Positions 24,851 through 33,239 of a DNA stretch of 64,000 bases are shown piece by piece (position 1 is the first letter of the stretch; each line of letters opens with the position of its first letter). The stretch covers positions 6,473,501-6,537,500 of the forward strand of contig NZ_LR134338.1 of the NCBI RefSeq assembly GCF_900637055.1, read 5' to 3'. The notes under the pieces were generated by a model. It was not told the origin of the DNA, searched no databases, and was given only the letters and a program-made list of their open reading frames with translations. The translations under genes were made by a program, and so were the position numbers. Source of the stretch: Brevibacillus brevis. GTDB taxonomy: Bacteria > Bacillota > Bacilli > Brevibacillales > Brevibacillaceae.

Positions 24851-25808
24851 GAGTTGAGCAGAGCTGGCTTGAAGGAAATTGTTTTCCAACAATGGAGACC
24901 TTTCTTCCATACCATTCTGCCTTATACTCCAGCATCGTACGAAACATAGCCCACGAAGCATCTGCAATGGATTTGGCTAACTTGTGATTTTTGATCATAT
25001 TTTCCACTTGCAAGTCCTCCAAACAGATCACTTGGCTTTCGTTGATCAGCTTGGTTGACAGCTTATGTAGGAAATCGTTACGGGTATTTGCAATTTTTTC
25101 GTGGAGTCGAGCTACTTTGGTACGCGCCTTGTTCCGGTTGTTGCTGCCTTTTTGTCTACGAGATTGAATCCGTTGCCACTTCGCAAGTTGTTTTTCATAC
25201 TTGCGATAGTATTTGGGATTTGCCACCTTCTCACCTGTAGAAAGAATGGCGAAATCCTTAATCCCAAGGTCAATCCCAACGGTTTGTTCTACTTTTGGGA
25301 GTAATTGACTCTCTGTTTCACACAATACGGACACAAAGTATTTACCTGAAGGATTACATCTAATCGTAGCCGATAGGATTCGCCCTCCAACTTCTCTGGA
25401 TTTCGCAAACGATACCCATCCCAGCTTAGGAAGTTTGATGCGATTCCCTTCTATTTTGATGTTCATCTTGCATGTATAGGATTGCTTTGGGTTCTTCTTG
25501 CTCTTGAATTTGGGATAGCCTTTTTTCTCTTTGAAAAACTTTTTGTAGGAGGAATCCAAATCTTTTAAGGTTGATTGTAGGGCAGTGGAGTCCACTTCTT
25601 TCAACCATTCGATTTCTTTTTTTAGTTGCGTGAGCAAAGCAGAACAGTCGTTGTAATTCAGCGTTTTGTTTTCTTGTTCGTAAGCATCTTTTCGTTTCGC
25701 AAGAAAGTGATTGAATACAAAGCGAGTACATCCAATTGTCTTGTTGATGAGTGTTGCTTGTTCTTTGTTTGGATACAAACGGAATTTGTAGGCTCTATGC
25801 AAGTTCAA
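24711..25808 (-). CDS. tnpB: TnpB RNA-guided endonuclease of IS200/IS605
   Basis: 365 residues, normal length. RuvC-like catalytic residues are intact: D180 (TVGIDLGIKD), E264 (ICLEDLQ) and D349 (HDRDQNAAINI). A zinc ribbon C317/C322/C339/C342 sits between the last two, and the N-terminus has the usual KFRLYPNKEQ. Known TnpB proteins cut DNA matching the flank of the element, which helps it persist. Start overlaps the tnpA stop by 4 bases. As all active-site residues are present, the nuclease is probably functional. Confidence 0.92.
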   Translation of the reverse strand: MNLHRAYKFRLYPNKEQATLINKTIGCTRFVFNHFLAKRKDAYEQENKTLNYNDCSALLTQLKKEIEWLKEVDSTALQSTLKDLDSSYKKFFKEKKGYPKFKSKKNPKQSYTCKMNIKIEGNRIKLPKLGWVSFAKSREVGGRILSATIRCNPSGKYFVSVLCETESQLLPKVEQTVGIDLGIKDFAILSTGEKVANPKYYRKYEKQLAKWQRIQSRRQKGSNNRNKARTKVARLHEKIANTRNDFLHKLSTKLINESQVICLEDLQVENMIKNHKLAKSIADASWAMFRTMLEYKAEWYGRKVSIVGKQFPSSQLCSTPNCGYRNKEVKSLNLRSWICPHCGVQHDRDQNAAINIEQEGLRLLA

Positions 25809-26218
25809 TCATTCCTTTCTTTTTGAGACTCGATGTATTTCTTAATTACATCGAGTTGCACCGTGCCAACCGTTGCTACAAAGTAGGAGTTTGTCCATAG
25901 CGAGGGAAGTCTGCTTTTGAGATGTCTAAATTCCATCCGCAACACTCTGGATGTATAACCCTTCAAATGTTTTACGGCTCGGTGGATTCCGAATTGCGGA
26001 TCGCATTTGATCAGCAAATGAACATGATCAGGCATGATTTCCATTTCAACAACTTCCGCACGTAGTTCCACTGCCTTTTCAAGAAACAACTCTTTTAATC
26101 GAATGTCTACTGGCTCTTTCAAAACCTTTTTACGATACTTCGGACAAAAAACAACGTGATATTTACAGTCAAATACGACATTGTGGTTACTTTCCACTGA
26201 TCTACTCAGAACCATCAC
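25805..26218 (-). CDS. tnpA: Y1 transposase TnpA of IS200/IS605
   Basis: 137 residues, the full length for this family. HUH motif PDHVHLLI (H65, H67) and catalytic tyrosine Y128 in DVIKKYIESQ are present. TnpA cuts and joins single-stranded ends of the element. The start at 26218 gives MMVLSR; a second Met follows at once. It is upstream of tnpB on the same strand. The gene looks intact, so the element may be mobile. Confidence 0.92.
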   Translation of the reverse strand: MMVLSRSVESNHNVVFDCKYHVVFCPKYRKKVLKEPVDIRLKELFLEKAVELRAEVVEMEIMPDHVHLLIKCDPQFGIHRAVKHLKGYTSRVLRMEFRHLKSRLPSLWTNSYFVATVGTVQLDVIKKYIESQKERND

Positions 26219-26475
26219 CCATGGTTAATGATACCACTTCGTTAGATCGAGAAGACATATCTAACAGAGATCGACAAAAAAAGAACTATTTTTGTTTGCT
26301 CTTAGCAGAGCAAAGTGCCTTATATCCCCATAGCTAAAGCAAGGGGTTTTACGGCACGAGTGATAAGACTCCGAGCCCGCAGCTGGAGGGGCTTTACAGT
26401 TACCCCGTTTTTTTAAGCATAATGTTTGATCCAAGGAACTACGATTAAACTAAGCCGCATAAGGAGGAACGAACC
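26219..26475. other. IS left end and leader of the FMN reductase gene
   Basis: This 257-bp stretch has no gene. It holds a small TTTGCTC/GAGCAAA hairpin (about 26294-26314), the nested left-end hairpin of the element (26315-26357), and a GGGG/CCCC stem followed by seven T at 26389-26414 that looks like a plus-strand terminator with no obvious upstream plus-strand gene. AAGGAGG just before 26476 serves the next gene. Confidence 0.5.
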
Positions 26476-27024
26476 ATGAGTACTTCAAGCTTAAAAATCG
26501 GGATTATTCTGGGCAGCTCTCGCCCAGGCCGAGTCAGTCCCCAAGTAGGTGCGTGGCTCAAAGGAGTTGCCGATCAACGAGGAGACGCAGCGTATGAAAT
26601 CGTTGATATTGCGGACTTTCACTTACCGTTCTTTGGCGATCCGAATGGTGAGCAACAAGTAGCCGCATGGGCGGCAAAGCTATCCAGCCTGGATGGATTC
26701 GTATTCGTTACCGCCGAATACAACCACAGCATCACAGGGGTTTTAAAAAACGCACTCGACCTCGCCCGCAAGGAATGGTACAACAAAGCGGCTGGTATCG
26801 TCAGCTATGGTTCATCAGGCGGAACTCGTGCAGCAGAGCACTTACGTGGAATCCTGGGGGAATTGCAGGTTGCCGACGTTCGTACACAACCTGCCTTCAA
26901 TCTATTTACTGATTTTGAAAATTACACGGTCTTTAAACCATCCGAATTGCACATCCCACATGTAAACGACATGTTAAATCAAGTGATTAGTTGGTCAACG
27001 GCATTGAAATCGGTTCGAGACTAA
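26476..27024 (+). CDS. NADPH-dependent FMN reductase
   Basis: 182 residues. Flavodoxin-like fold with IGIILGSSRPGRVSPQVGAW (FMN phosphate loop) near residue 8, FVFVTAEYNHSITGVLKNALDLA (family signature), and GIVSYGSSGGTRAAEHLRGIL. These are the signatures of NAD(P)H:FMN reductases of the azoreductase/quinone reductase type, cytosolic enzymes that reduce FMN or quinones. AAGGAGG lies 9 bases before ATG. It stands alone between the IS element and the convergent exporter operon. Confidence 0.88.
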   Translation: MSTSSLKIGIILGSSRPGRVSPQVGAWLKGVADQRGDAAYEIVDIADFHLPFFGDPNGEQQVAAWAAKLSSLDGFVFVTAEYNHSITGVLKNALDLARKEWYNKAAGIVSYGSSGGTRAAEHLRGILGELQVADVRTQPAFNLFTDFENYTVFKPSELHIPHVNDMLNQVISWSTALKSVRD

Positions 27025-27030
27025 TAGAAA

Positions 27031-27068
27031 AATGACTAGCAGCGATATCTGCTAGTCATTTCTTTTTC
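27031..27068 (+). terminator. terminator after FMN reductase gene
   Basis: AATGACTAGCAG (27031-27042) pairs perfectly with CTGCTAGTCATT (27049-27060), 12 bp, followed by TCTTTTTC. It also points toward the end of the minus-strand permease gene at 27074. Confidence 0.88.
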
Positions 27069-27073
27069 GTTCC

Positions 27074-28261
27074 TCACTCATAGCGCAACGCATCAATCGG
27101 ATTGAGCCTGGCTGCCTTATGAGCCGGGTAGAGCCCGAAGAAAATACCGATGGCACTGGAGAACCCGAAGGCGATTACGATACTTTCCCACGATAATAGC
27201 GGCGGCACATCGACATATTGCGAGGCAAACATGGCTGTCCCGATACCAAGCAGTACCCCAAGTGTTCCGCCAATCAGGCAGACGATCATCGATTCGATCA
27301 AAAACTGCAGCATAATATCTCCGTATCGTGCCCCTAACGCTTTGCGAATGCCGATTTCCCGTGTCCGCTCCGTGACAGATACGAGCATGATGTTCATGAC
27401 GCCAATCCCACCGACAAACAGCGCAATCCCGGCTGCGACACTAAAAATCGTGGTGAGCGTGCCGGAAAAGGAATCCATCTCCCCCAGTGCATTCTCGATA
27501 CTATCGATTTGGTAGTAGTTTTCGCGATCGTGCCTGCGGTTTAAGTACTTCTCTGTCTGCTTCTTGGCTGCTTCCATTGTTTCCTTCGACTTGGCTTTTA
27601 CAGTTATCGTATGAACCATCTTCAACCCGGCCACATTTTGCAGGTAGGTAATCGGTATATAGGCAGTCTCGGATTGACCATTGTCAAACATCAGCTTGTC
27701 TTCCCTCACCACGCCAATGACGACGGCTGATGCTGTTTCGTAAGTCAAACGCTTCCCAATCGGGTCTTCACGTCCGAAAAGTCCTGCCGCTAACTCTTCG
27801 TTTAAAACAATGACGCGCTTCCCTTCTCTTACTTCCTCCGCAGTAAAATATCTGCCTCCAACTATTTTCAAGTTTGGTTGAACCTTCAACAAGTCCTCAT
27901 TTGTTCCATGTATCCTTGCGTCCTGCTCCTTTTTCGGGCCACGAATCGTTCCAGAAAGAGAGAGAAACGGCACGGCCTCTTCAATGTAGGGCGATAGTTT
28001 GGGAAGTGCATCTGCATCCTCCACTGTCAAATCAGTAAGTTTGCTTCCTTGCCTCGGGTCCCAGCCAAAATAAACGCTGAAATTCGTAGCTCCCAGCTTC
28101 TCCAACTGATCGGTATAGGCTTGTTGACTGCCGTTTCCAAGTGTAATTACGGCAATGACAGACATGATTCCGATGATGATCCCAGACATCGTCAAGGTAG
28201 CTCGGAGCTTATTTGACCCAATCCCTTCCAGAGCCGTACGAAAGCTTTCGAGTAAATTCAC
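27074..28261 (-). CDS. MacB/YknZ-type ABC transporter permease
   Basis: 395 residues. MacB layout: one N-terminal helix (ATLTMSGIIIGIMSVIAVITLG), a large extracellular domain (about 45-260) and three C-terminal helices in a FtsX-type permease domain (SVAAGIALFVGGIGVMNIMLVSVTERTREIGIRKALGARYGDIMLQFLIE). With the ATPase and the HlyD-like adaptor upstream it forms a tripartite exporter of the MacAB/YknXYZ type. Such systems export toxins or peptides such as bacteriocins. It overlaps the ATPase stop codon by 4 bases. Confidence 0.88.
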   Translation of the reverse strand: MNLLESFRTALEGIGSNKLRATLTMSGIIIGIMSVIAVITLGNGSQQAYTDQLEKLGATNFSVYFGWDPRQGSKLTDLTVEDADALPKLSPYIEEAVPFLSLSGTIRGPKKEQDARIHGTNEDLLKVQPNLKIVGGRYFTAEEVREGKRVIVLNEELAAGLFGREDPIGKRLTYETASAVVIGVVREDKLMFDNGQSETAYIPITYLQNVAGLKMVHTITVKAKSKETMEAAKKQTEKYLNRRHDRENYYQIDSIENALGEMDSFSGTLTTIFSVAAGIALFVGGIGVMNIMLVSVTERTREIGIRKALGARYGDIMLQFLIESMIVCLIGGTLGVLLGIGTAMFASQYVDVPPLLSWESIVIAFGFSSAIGIFFGLYPAHKAARLNPIDALRYE

Positions 28262-28979
28262 GTGAGGATCACCTCCTCGGACGGAGTAGCAAACAATCGC
28301 TTCTCCACTCGCTCATCCCGGATGATATGACCATCTCGAAACGTAATGACCCGTTCGGCATGCTGGGCGATATCAGCCTCGTGCGTGACGAGCAGAATCG
28401 TTACCCCTTGGGCATGCAGCTCCTGAAAAATCGCCATGATCTCGATGCTGGAACGACTGTCCAGATTCCCCGTCGGCTCGTCTGCAAGTAAAATGGCTGG
28501 CTGGTTGACCAGCGCTCTGGCAATGGCTACCCGCTGTCTTTGACCGCCGGACAACTGCGTCGGTTTATGATCCATCCGCTGTCCGAGTCCGACACGCTGC
28601 AGCGCCGCTGTCGCTCTTTTTTTGCGTTCTGTCATGCCGACGCCCGCATACATCATCGGCAGCTCTACATTTCGCAGCGAAGTGGCACGTGGCAACAAAT
28701 GAAATGATTGAAAGACAAAGCCAATTTTTTGATTGCGTACCTGCGCCAGCCCACTATCCTTCAACTGCGTAACATCAATTCCATCCAAGACATACGAGCC
28801 GGAGGTTGGCCGATCCAGACAACCCAGCATGTTCATAAACGTCGATTTTCCGGAACCAGAAGGTCCCACGATCGCTACGAATTCACCTTGAGCCACATGT
28901 GGATATTGATATTTTGCAAAGCGAACAACTCCAGCTCATCTGTCTTGTACTGCTTGGTTAACCCCTCAATGTGCAGCAT
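28258..28979 (-). pseudogene. MacB-type ABC ATPase with 2-base frameshift near the start
   Basis: The full protein should begin at ATG 28979, directly after GGAGG, and read LHIEGLTKQYK...LFALQNINIHM, but that frame ends at TAG 28875. The continuing frame (212 residues to 28258) starts at GTG 28896 with no ribosome site and contains all ATPase motifs: Walker A GPSGSGKST, the ABC signature LSGGQRQRVAIARAL, Walker B ILLADEPTG and the H-loop TH. Removing one of two adjacent TG pairs at 28894-28897 gives HMAQGEFVAIVGPSG in one frame with the exact spacing seen in MacB ATPases, so a TG duplication is the simplest cause. Expression may be lost unless the base call is wrong or a frameshift occurs in translation. 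Confidence 0.8.
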
Positions 28980-28991
28980 ATGTATCCTCCT

Positions 28992-30254
28992 TTACTCCGC
29001 AAACTCTTCGGGAGATGCTTGGAAGACCGCTTCATTTTCCTGCAAGGTTTCCGGCGGATTCGCTACCAATTCTTCACTGCCATCCAATCCGCTTTCAATT
29101 TGAATAAACAACTCACTTTCAATCCCAGTCGTCACTTTTTTCTTCTTGGCCTTGCCATTTTCCGCTACCCAGACAAAGGAAGATCCATCTTGATCCGTTA
29201 CTACTGCCTCAATAGGCACTTGCATGGCGTTTGCTGCTTTTTGCAGGACGATGTCCACATCCACGTGAAAGCCTGGCTTCAAATACTCCCTCGTCTCATT
29301 CAGATCGACAGCGACCTTCACTCTCGTCTTCTCTCCCTCCGGTCCTTGACTGGTTACGGCTATAGGAGAGATGCGCGACACCTTGCCCTGCAACTGTTCT
29401 CCACCCAAGGAAAGGCCTGAAACCACTGCATCCTGTCCGATTTTGATTTTGCGCAAATCAGATTCGCCTACCTCTGCTTCGACCATGACGTCACTTGTAT
29501 CTCCAATCGTGAGGATTTCCTCGCCTTTACTCAAGTACTTCCCTTTTTTCACCTTCGTCGAGAGCACCGTCCCGTCAATCGGTGAAACAATGCTGCTTTG
29601 CACACGTTGCTTTTCATATTTCGCTTTTTCCAAATTCAGCTTTTGAATTTGCGCCTCATAGGAGCGAATCTCCGACTTGTCTGGCCCTTTTTGCTTCAAG
29701 AGTAAATCTTGCTTTGCGACCTTCACGCTTGATTCCGCTGTTTGCAGCTTTTGCTTCGCCTGCTCTACAGCTTGTTGAGTAGACACGCCAGCAGTGAACA
29801 GCGATTGTGTTCGTTGGTAGTCTTTTAATGCCGTTTGGTACTCGCGTTCATGCTGGGCAAGCTGCTCCTGCAGTTTCGTGACTTCCTCAGGCTCCACACC
29901 TTTGGAGAGCCTTGCGATATTCGCTTCCTGAATGGTGATTTGCGCCTCGATATCCATGATTTCATTGCTGACATCGGACATGTCGATATTGCCAATTACC
30001 TGCCCTTTCGTCACTTTGTCTCCCTCCTTGATGGAGAAATTCCGCAGATCGCCTGCATAGTTGGCGAACAATGTATGTTCATTTCGCACTTTGACCATGC
30101 CTGACGTCAAAATGGTGCTTTCCAAATCGGCCGTTACCACCGTTAATAACGTGACAGGAACACCACTCTTCTTTTCGCCCGAAGAAGCCGCATAGCCGCC
30201 AAGCCCAGCGACAAGCACGCCTACCCCCAGCCAGATCCACAAACGTTTTTTCAT
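28992..30254 (-). CDS. HlyD/MacA-type efflux adaptor protein
   Basis: 420 residues. N-terminal membrane helix (LWIWLGVGVLVAGLGGYAA), a lipoyl-like segment (KEGDKVTKGQVIGNID), a long coiled coil rich in Gln/Lys/Glu (about 95-215), the second lipoyl half (ILSTKVKKGKYLSKGEEILTIGD) and beta-barrel parts. This is the membrane-fusion adaptor of MacA/YknX type that links ATPase-permease to an outer domain. It starts at 30254 with ATG after AAGGAATATG-like sequence and is the first gene of the exporter operon, with ATPase start 12 bases after its stop. No own regulator is encoded inside; the two-component pair upstream is a likely controller. Confidence 0.85.
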   Translation of the reverse strand: MKKRLWIWLGVGVLVAGLGGYAASSGEKKSGVPVTLLTVVTADLESTILTSGMVKVRNEHTLFANYAGDLRNFSIKEGDKVTKGQVIGNIDMSDVSNEIMDIEAQITIQEANIARLSKGVEPEEVTKLQEQLAQHEREYQTALKDYQRTQSLFTAGVSTQQAVEQAKQKLQTAESSVKVAKQDLLLKQKGPDKSEIRSYEAQIQKLNLEKAKYEKQRVQSSIVSPIDGTVLSTKVKKGKYLSKGEEILTIGDTSDVMVEAEVGESDLRKIKIGQDAVVSGLSLGGEQLQGKVSRISPIAVTSQGPEGEKTRVKVAVDLNETREYLKPGFHVDVDIVLQKAANAMQVPIEAVVTDQDGSSFVWVAENGKAKKKKVTTGIESELFIQIESGLDGSEELVANPPETLQENEAVFQASPEEFAE

Positions 30255-30302
30255 ATTCCTTACCTCCCCAAAAACTTTAAACCCCGATCATTCTTAGCCA
30301 AT

Positions 30303-30390
30303 CAAAAAACCCCACTTTTTCTATTACAGGTTCCACCCTGGCTCGTCACCCGATCAGGATAAGGAATACTGTTAAAAGAAAAAGTGGGGT
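30303..30390 (-). terminator. terminator of the two-component operon
   Basis: ACCCCACTTTTTCT (30309-30322) pairs with AGAAAAAGTGGGGT (30377-30390), 14 bp, with a 54-base loop. On the minus strand TTTTTT follows. It separates the kinase gene (ending 30421) from the exporter operon. Confidence 0.78.
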
Positions 30391-30420
30391 AAAACTTAAA
30401 TTTTTTTAAAGTGAGGGATT

Positions 30421-31512
30421 CTATTCGAAAGGTAAGCGTACTTCAAAAATCGTCCGGATCAAATTGCTCTCGGCAGAAATCGTCCCTTCGTGGCGCTCGA
30501 CGATATTTTTGGCGATAAATAGCCCAAGACCTGTGCTTCCGTTTTGATGACTTCGGGCCTTGTCTCCCGTGTAAAACATCTCGAAAAGATGCGGCAGATC
30601 TTCCGGGGGAATCTCGTTGCCATAATTGATAATCTGCACAACGACTTCGTTGCCCGCAAGATAACCATTGATATCAACAAACTGACCATCGTGTCCGTAA
30701 CGGATGGCATTTGTCATGATGTTCTCGAAAACGCGCGCCAAGAGTTCGCCATCTCCGCGAACTGTCAATCGAGGTGCCACATTCATTCTGGTTTCCAACT
30801 GATTTTTCTCCAAGGAAGGGTATAGCTCCTCGTTTAACTGCATGAGCAGTTCACTCAGGTCAATCAGGTTTTGTTGGATGGTGAGCATGCCGTAGTTCAT
30901 TCTCGTAATTTCGAAGAGCTCATCGATCAGCTTTTCCAAACGCTGCGACTTGGTAAAAGCAATATTTGTGTAATGCCTGGCTTGTTCCACTGTTAACTGC
31001 TCGTCCCGCAAAATGATGTCCAAATACCCTAAAACAGAAGTCAGCGGCGTCCGAAGGTCATGCGCCAGATTCAAAACCAGCTGATCCTTGCTGCTTTCGG
31101 CAAAATCTCCTCTTTGTACGGCTTCCTGCAATTTTTCACCCGCCAGATTGATGTCCTTGGCAATATCTGCGAACTCATCGTTTGACGGTATTTGAACATG
31201 ATGGGTAAAGTCCCCATTCGCCAGATGATGAATTCCTCTGGAAATCTCCTGAAAATAGATGGCATACCGTTTCGTTAGCAAGAAGAAAAACAGTATGGCT
31301 AGTGGAACAAAAATAATCAAAAAGAAGTAAATGTCCCCTATTTCCCGCATAAAATAGCGAATCGGCGTTAAAAAGCTTTCAAACCTTACCTGTGTTCGAT
31401 AGTAAAGCTGAAGCGTTTTAAAGATCACATAGGTAACCGCACCGGATAGAAGCATACTTAGGCCCAGAAGCTTGACCATTTGGAACCGAAAGCTTCCTAT
31501 CATCTTAGCCAT
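30421..31512 (-). CDS. VanS-like sensor histidine kinase
   Basis: 363 residues from ATG 31512, which lies inside the end of the response-regulator gene (8-base overlap). Two membrane helices (about 8-27 and 60-80) enclose a very short external loop, then a HAMP domain, the H box LAHDLRTPLTSVLGYLDIIL (phosphoacceptor His) and the ATP-binding N, G1 and G2 boxes (ENIMTNAIRYG, TGLGLFIAKNIVERHEG). This is an intramembrane-sensing kinase of the VanS/BaeS type, which often senses cell-wall antibiotics together with a nearby ABC exporter. The ABC exporter follows downstream, supporting a link. Signal unknown. Confidence 0.86.
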   Translation of the reverse strand: MAKMIGSFRFQMVKLLGLSMLLSGAVTYVIFKTLQLYYRTQVRFESFLTPIRYFMREIGDIYFFLIIFVPLAILFFFLLTKRYAIYFQEISRGIHHLANGDFTHHVQIPSNDEFADIAKDINLAGEKLQEAVQRGDFAESSKDQLVLNLAHDLRTPLTSVLGYLDIILRDEQLTVEQARHYTNIAFTKSQRLEKLIDELFEITRMNYGMLTIQQNLIDLSELLMQLNEELYPSLEKNQLETRMNVAPRLTVRGDGELLARVFENIMTNAIRYGHDGQFVDINGYLAGNEVVVQIINYGNEIPPEDLPHLFEMFYTGDKARSHQNGSTGLGLFIAKNIVERHEGTISAESNLIRTIFEVRLPFE

Positions 31513-32206
31513 TAAAGGAATACCCCACGCCCCAGACCGTTTTGATCCACTTGTTCTTGGTTTTTTCTTCTCCCAGCTTCTTTCGCAAGGTGCGAATGTG
31601 TACCATGACTGTATTGCAGCCTTCATAGTACGCTTCGCCCCACACCTGCTGGAAAATATTATCCGCACTAAATACCTTCTTTGGATAGCTGGCCAGCAGG
31701 TAGAGAATATCAAACTCTTTTGGCGTTAACTCAATCGTTTCTCCGTACAGGCTCACGGTTCGCTGCTCTGGATAAATGACGAGTCCACCTGCCTCTAAGA
31801 CCTTGTTACTCGCCACTGCTACTGCTGGCTGATTCAGCTGCTTAAAGCGTCGGAGCTGGGCATTCACACGGGCGACCAATTCCATTGGATTGAATGGCTT
31901 GGTCATATAATCATCTGCGCCCATCACCAATCCCGAGATTTTATCCAGATCGGACGCCTTGGCACTCAAAAAGATGATCGGCATATTGTGCTGTTCACGA
32001 ATGAGCCGGGTGACCTCATAGCCATCCAGCCCAGGCATCATAATATCGAGAATCGCCAAATCAATCGAATGCGTCTGCACAGCTTGGAGTGCTGCCTTTC
32101 CATCCGCTGCGATAATTGTATGGTAACCTTCTTTTTTTACATGCAAGGCAACGAGCTCAGCAATCTCCGCTTCATCGTCGGCGATCAATATGGTGACGTG
32201 CTTCAT
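31505..32206 (-). CDS. OmpR/VanR-family response regulator
   Basis: 233 residues from ATG 32206 (AAGGGATGGG upstream). Receiver domain with acidic pair DDE at 9-11, phosphoacceptor Asp in LAILDIMMPGLDGYE (about 53) and Lys in LSAKASDLDK; winged-helix effector domain (IELTPKEFDILYLLASYPKKVFSADNIFQQVWGEAYYEGCNTVMVHIRTLRKKLGE). It partners the overlapping kinase gene and probably controls the downstream exporter. A 4-residue longer form from 32218 is possible but has no spaced ribosome site. Confidence 0.9.
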   Translation of the reverse strand: MKHVTILIADDEAEIAELVALHVKKEGYHTIIAADGKAALQAVQTHSIDLAILDIMMPGLDGYEVTRLIREQHNMPIIFLSAKASDLDKISGLVMGADDYMTKPFNPMELVARVNAQLRRFKQLNQPAVAVASNKVLEAGGLVIYPEQRTVSLYGETIELTPKEFDILYLLASYPKKVFSADNIFQQVWGEAYYEGCNTVMVHIRTLRKKLGEEKTKNKWIKTVWGVGYSFNG

Positions 32207-32325
32207 CGTTTTTCCCATCCCTTGTATCCATTTGCTACCATTATAGCAGGTATGAAAATACTTTTCTGTTATCTCACCATGATATCATTCATACAATTAT
32301 GGATAATAATTACTTTCAGTTTGTT

Positions 32326-32355
32326 TTGACTTTACGGACTTTTCTATGTTACTAT
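32326..32355 (+). promoter_or_regulatory. sigma-A promoter of the amino acid ABC operon
   Basis: TTGACT (-35, 32326-32331), 18-base spacer, TACTAT (-10, 32350-32355), 47 bases before the start codon of the binding protein. Confidence 0.6.
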
Positions 32356-32402
32356 ATTCATGTCCATATCATATCTATCATAAATATACTTGGGGGTAAT
32401 TT

Positions 32403-33188
32403 ATGAAAAAACTAATGTTTGCTGTTGTTTCTAGTTTGTTGGCGCTCACGGTAAGTGCATGTGGAAGTGGCACAGATCAGGCTGCTACAACATCCGGGCA
32501 ATCCGGTGCAAAGAAGTACGTTTTTGGTACAGATGCAACATACCCACCCTTTGAGTTTGAAAAAGACGGAAAATACGTGGGAATTGACATCGACCTGATC
32601 AATGCGATCGCCAAAGAAGAAGGCTTTGAGGTAGAAATTAAGCCGATGGACTTCAAAGGAATCATTCCGGCTGTTCAAGCGAAGCAATTGGACGGTGCCA
32701 TTGCAGGGATCAGCATCACTGATAAGCGCAAAGAAATTTTAGATTTCTCTGAACCTTACTATCAAGCAGGTCTTTCCCTGGTCGTGCGTGAGGACAACAC
32801 AACGATCAATGGAGAGGCAGATTTGGCTGGCAAAACGATTGCTATCAAAAAAGGCACGACTGGCGCTACCTTTGCTGATGAGCTGGGGAAAAAGTACGGA
32901 GCCACTGTCAAATACTTCGACGATAGCCCTTCCATGTTCCAAGAGGTTCAAAACGGCAACGCTGATGTGACCATCGAGGACTATCCGGTTATCTCGTATA
33001 AAATTGCGGTAGACCCTGCATCCAAGCTGAAAATTGTAGGCGATCGTCTCAATGGTGACCACTACGGCATCGCGGTTTTAAAAGGCAATAAAGAACTGCA
33101 GGACAAACTCAACTCCGGTCTGAAGAAGCTGAAAGAGAACGGGAAATACGACGAAATCATCAACACATACTTGAGCACAAAAAAGTAA
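32403..33188 (+). CDS. polar amino acid ABC transporter binding lipoprotein
   Basis: 261 residues. Lipoprotein signal ends in TVSACGSG (lipobox SAC). The mature protein has the SBP_bac_3 fold of polar amino acid binding proteins: DATYPPFEFEKDGKYVGIDIDLINAIAKEEGFEV, then the GISITDKRKEILDFSEPYYQAGL signature. It captures glutamine, arginine or a similar amino acid outside the membrane. It heads a three-gene operon (binding protein, permease, ATPase). A partial terminator follows it at 33187, giving probable excess of this subunit. Confidence 0.9.
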   Translation: MKKLMFAVVSSLLALTVSACGSGTDQAATTSGQSGAKKYVFGTDATYPPFEFEKDGKYVGIDIDLINAIAKEEGFEVEIKPMDFKGIIPAVQAKQLDGAIAGISITDKRKEILDFSEPYYQAGLSLVVREDNTTINGEADLAGKTIAIKKGTTGATFADELGKKYGATVKYFDDSPSMFQEVQNGNADVTIEDYPVISYKIAVDPASKLKIVGDRLNGDHYGIAVLKGNKELQDKLNSGLKKLKENGKYDEIINTYLSTKK

Positions 33189-33212
33189 AAGGCGCAAGAC
33201 GCGCCTTTTTTT
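33187..33212 (+). terminator. internal terminator/attenuator after binding-protein gene
   Basis: AAAAGGCGC pairs with GCGCCTTTT with loop AAGAC, then more T (seven in all). Located between binding protein and permease genes, so it probably limits read-through and makes the soluble subunit more abundant. Confidence 0.8.
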
Positions 33213-33239
33213 CACCTTAGAAAGATTGGAGTTGTCCAA

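Larger units (their letters stand above)
24611..26358 (-). mobile_element. IS200/IS605 family insertion sequence with tnpA and tnpB
   Basis: The element holds a Y1 transposase gene (25805-26218) and a tnpB gene (24711-25808), both intact and in a 4-base overlap. On the minus strand its right end reads AATCCCCCGCCTTTAGG followed by ATGGGGAGTGTCAA, a typical hairpin end of the group, ending near 24611. The left end at 26315-26357 is a nested hairpin: GTGCC/GGCAC around CCCC/GGGG, read ACCCCTTGCTTTAGCTATGGGG on the minus strand. No target duplication is expected, since such elements use a single-strand excision mechanism. Exact boundaries are estimated to within a few bases. Confidence 0.85.
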
